Source of the DNA: a virus
IMG/VR virus record: IMGVR_UViG_3300037882_003155
Coordinates: 1 to 31,455 of that record
DNA length: 31,455 nucleotides
Strand: one strand, 5' to 3'
In this document: positions 30,141 to 31,455 of the stretch, in pieces
Layout: the number at the start of each line of letters is the position of its first letter
Position numbering within the stretch: the stretch's first letter is position 1
Made by a program: the position numbers and the translations under genes
Notes under the pieces: model-generated
What the model was told of the DNA's origin: nothing
The model's database searches: none
What the model saw: the letters and a program-made list of their open reading frames with translations, nothing else

Positions 30141-30273
30141 AGGTCAGAGCAAGTGGGAGGATCAGGAGCACGAACACGCTGAGGTGGAAGGGCCAGCTGT
30201 GGTTGTAGAAGTGCCGGTCGATGGCGTGGATGACGCTGACGGCGATCCAGACGTAGAGGCAGGCGAGGATCAC
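30139..30273 (-). CDS. Tiny membrane protein (44 residues after the start)
   Basis: A GTG at 30273 overlaps the upstream stop as GTGA. The product has two hydrophobic stretches (about 1-17 and 30-44) split by a His/Asn/Trp turn, so it is a probable two-TM hairpin or re-entrant peptide. Its end overlaps a hairpin. No family recognised. Confidence 0.55.
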   Translation of the reverse strand: MILACLYVWIAVSVIHAIDRHFYNHSWPFHLSVFVLLILPLALT

Positions 30274-30713
30274 TGGTTGAGTGCCACCGCCAACCCCGTC
30301 GCCGTGTTCTCGCTCTCGATGCGGTCGGGGAAGATCGCGATCCACCCTCCGCCGAAGCCATCGGGGCGCTGCTTGTCGCAGGTGTTGGACCACTCGAAGC
30401 CGAGGGGTAGGTTGGAGGGGCAACATAGCTGGACGAGCTTGGCGATCGCCTCGAGATCAGGGCACCCACCGTAGTCGTAGATGCCTAGGGTTTCTGTAGT
30501 GGGTTGTTCGTAGCTGATCCCGAAGTCGGGGTAGGCGTCGTCGAACAGGACTTGTTTGAGTTGGTTGACGTCGGCAAAGCGGTCACTAAGAAATCGGGGA
30601 AGTGTCGGGGGTTCGGGGTCTTCGAAATCAATCGATATAACTTCAAGGAAGTTGTCATACTCTTCCGGGGTGGTTGGGAATTGGAAGCTGAAGTGGGTGT
30701 AATAGTTAGCCAT
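30270..30713 (-). CDS. Conserved phage protein (Y-Y-T-x-F-S type)
   Basis: 147 residues from the ATG at 30713. The upstream extension is a shadow. M-A-N-Y-Y-T-H-F-S-F-Q-F at the start and G-F-G-G-G-W-I-A-I toward the end resemble small acidic proteins met in several phages. Function unknown. The stop overlaps the next start (GTGA). Confidence 0.6.
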   Translation of the reverse strand: MANYYTHFSFQFPTTPEEYDNFLEVISIDFEDPEPPTLPRFLSDRFADVNQLKQVLFDDAYPDFGISYEQPTTETLGIYDYGGCPDLEAIAKLVQLCCPSNLPLGFEWSNTCDKQRPDGFGGGWIAIFPDRIESENTATGLAVALNQ

Positions 30714-30957
30714 TTCTAATTCTCTCCAAATTGAGAAAGCGACGACCCTCACAGCCAGCGCAGTCCGCGGGTTCCAACCGCCCACAAACTTCGCTGTAGG
30801 GGCTTGCCTCGCAGACCATGTCAACGTGCTGTTTGAGGAGGGTGAGGGCGTGGTTGTGGCGGGCCTTTCTGGTAATCATCAAAAGCCGTTCGAGCCTCCG
30901 CAGAAAATCTTCATTTTCACCGCGGCGGGATATGTGGTTCGCTAGGGGTTCGGGCAT
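30706..30957 (-). CDS. Hypothetical 83-residue protein with four Cys
   Basis: A helical, Arg-rich N-terminal half and a C-terminal C-x9-C-x6-C-x2-C arrangement (about residues 49-69) that could bind zinc. Overlaps both neighbours (16 and 8 nt). No family recognised. Confidence 0.55.
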   Translation of the reverse strand: MPEPLANHISRRGENEDFLRRLERLLMITRKARHNHALTLLKQHVDMVCEASPYSEVCGRLEPADCAGCEGRRFLNLERIRNG

Positions 30958-31256
30958 GGGTAACTCCTCATCTCGATACGTTTACCGTTCTCGGTAGGCC
31001 AGCCCGTTGCATCTGGCGGATATTCGCGGTGCCATAGCGTCCCCGGCATATAGCCCGAACGGGTAAAGACGCGCTCGCACAACATGCAGCGGATTGTGCT
31101 TTCAGTGGTGGGCACGGGGCGCGCGTTCCAAGACAGGTCAACACCTAGAAGGTGGGTGCTGATGATCGCAAATTCGTGCGTTCGCATTGCAATAAACTCG
31201 CCGTAGCACTTGCACGGCGGGGCTTTGGGCGCGCGTTGCCAGAACCGCCAGTCCAT
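30942..31256 (-). CDS. Hypothetical 104-residue protein
   Basis: The ATG at 31256 overlaps the upstream stop as TGATG, and the longer frame is a shadow. A C-K-C pair near the start and a C-M-L-C pair at about 56-59 (I-R-C-M-L-C-E) may form a zinc site. No family recognised. Confidence 0.6.
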   Translation of the reverse strand: MDWRFWQRAPKAPPCKCYGEFIAMRTHEFAIISTHLLGVDLSWNARPVPTTESTIRCMLCERVFTRSGYMPGTLWHREYPPDATGWPTENGKRIEMRSYPCPNP

Positions 31257-31453
31257 CACCCATCTCCATCGCGGGGTGCCGTTGCCGCGTCTATCGGTGG
31301 GGCGGGCAGGGGCATCCAGTGGGTCGCCTTGCGCGCGCCACACCTAAGCATCTCGCCGCTGCAAATAATGCCGTCACCGCTTAGATACGGCGGGTAGTAC
31401 AGCAGCACAACACCCATATCTGGCGCGGTGTCTATCGGTTGCCATGAAGGCAA
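31256..31453 (-). CDS. DUF551-like small protein, start at window edge
   Basis: About 65 residues. W-Q-P-I-D-T-A-P at the start and A-T-H-W-M-P-L-P-A-P-P near the end are the hallmark pair of DUF551 proteins, common on phages and prophages and of unknown role. TTG at 31453 is a possible start. A start further upstream lies outside the window. Confidence 0.75.
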   Translation of the reverse strand: MPSWQPIDTAPDMGVVLLYYPPYLSGDGIICSGEMLRCGARKATHWMPLPAPPIDAATAPRDGDG

Positions 31454-31455
31454 CA

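Noticed and set aside
29783-30469. A 228-residue reading of the WYL-like gene
   Set aside because: The first 131 residues are Arg/Ser/Pro-rich and cover two other coupled genes. The ATG at 30076 gives a compact domain.

Overview
The window reads as part of a tailed bacteriophage genome in its free (unintegrated) form, GC-rich, with an alphaproteobacterial host the most likely guess. The host guess rests on a GapR/DUF2312-type protein and on an attachment core that copies part of a tRNA-Thr(UGU) gene. No capsid, terminase or RNA polymerase gene is visible. The host and the viral family are inferences.

Layout. Positions 1-1411 are plus strand: the C-terminal end of a tail or appendage protein with W-x-G-x-A-W repeats, then a lysis cassette (membrane/coiled-coil protein, DUF7940-like holin candidate, SAR-type GH24 lysozyme). 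Positions 1445-1615 hold an attP site: a 43-nt 5' half of tRNA-Thr(UGU) flanked by three copies of a 12-bp arm motif. Everything from 1544 to the right end is minus strand, so the two gene blocks converge on attP.

Reading the minus strand from right to left: (i) 31453-20480 is an almost unbroken chain of about 30 genes, mostly very small and joined by ATGA, GTGA, TGATG or 8-16-nt overlaps. It includes rIIA and rIIB homologues, a DUF2958 protein, a nucleotidyltransferase and several zinc-knuckle candidates. (ii) 20422-18704 holds a Cys-cluster protein resembling mycobacteriophage gp88 and three hypotheticals, one with a helix-turn-helix-like start. (iii) 18648-14164 is a nucleotide module: class Ia ribonucleotide reductase NrdA, carrying an intein with a homing-endonuclease domain at its radical cysteine, then NrdB and a MazG-type pyrophosphohydrolase. 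(iv) 14161-3274 is replication and recombination: SNF2-like helicase, a DnaA-domain-IV-like protein, two metallophosphoesterases, a 5'-3' flap exonuclease, family A DNA polymerase, PD-(D/E)XK resolvase, DEDDh exonuclease and a cupin. (v) 3281-1544 holds the GapR-like protein, an excisionase candidate and a tyrosine integrase next to attP.

How it fits together: nucleotides come from RNR plus MazG, DNA synthesis and processing from the polymerase, flap exonuclease, helicase and nucleases, and the temperate option from int/xis/attP. The main oddities are an attP that carries the 5' rather than the 3' half of a tRNA, an intein ending in Gly-Gln, strong perfect hairpins placed on start codons and directly after stop codons, and a coding frame ahead of the polymerase that has no ATG, GTG or TTG start.
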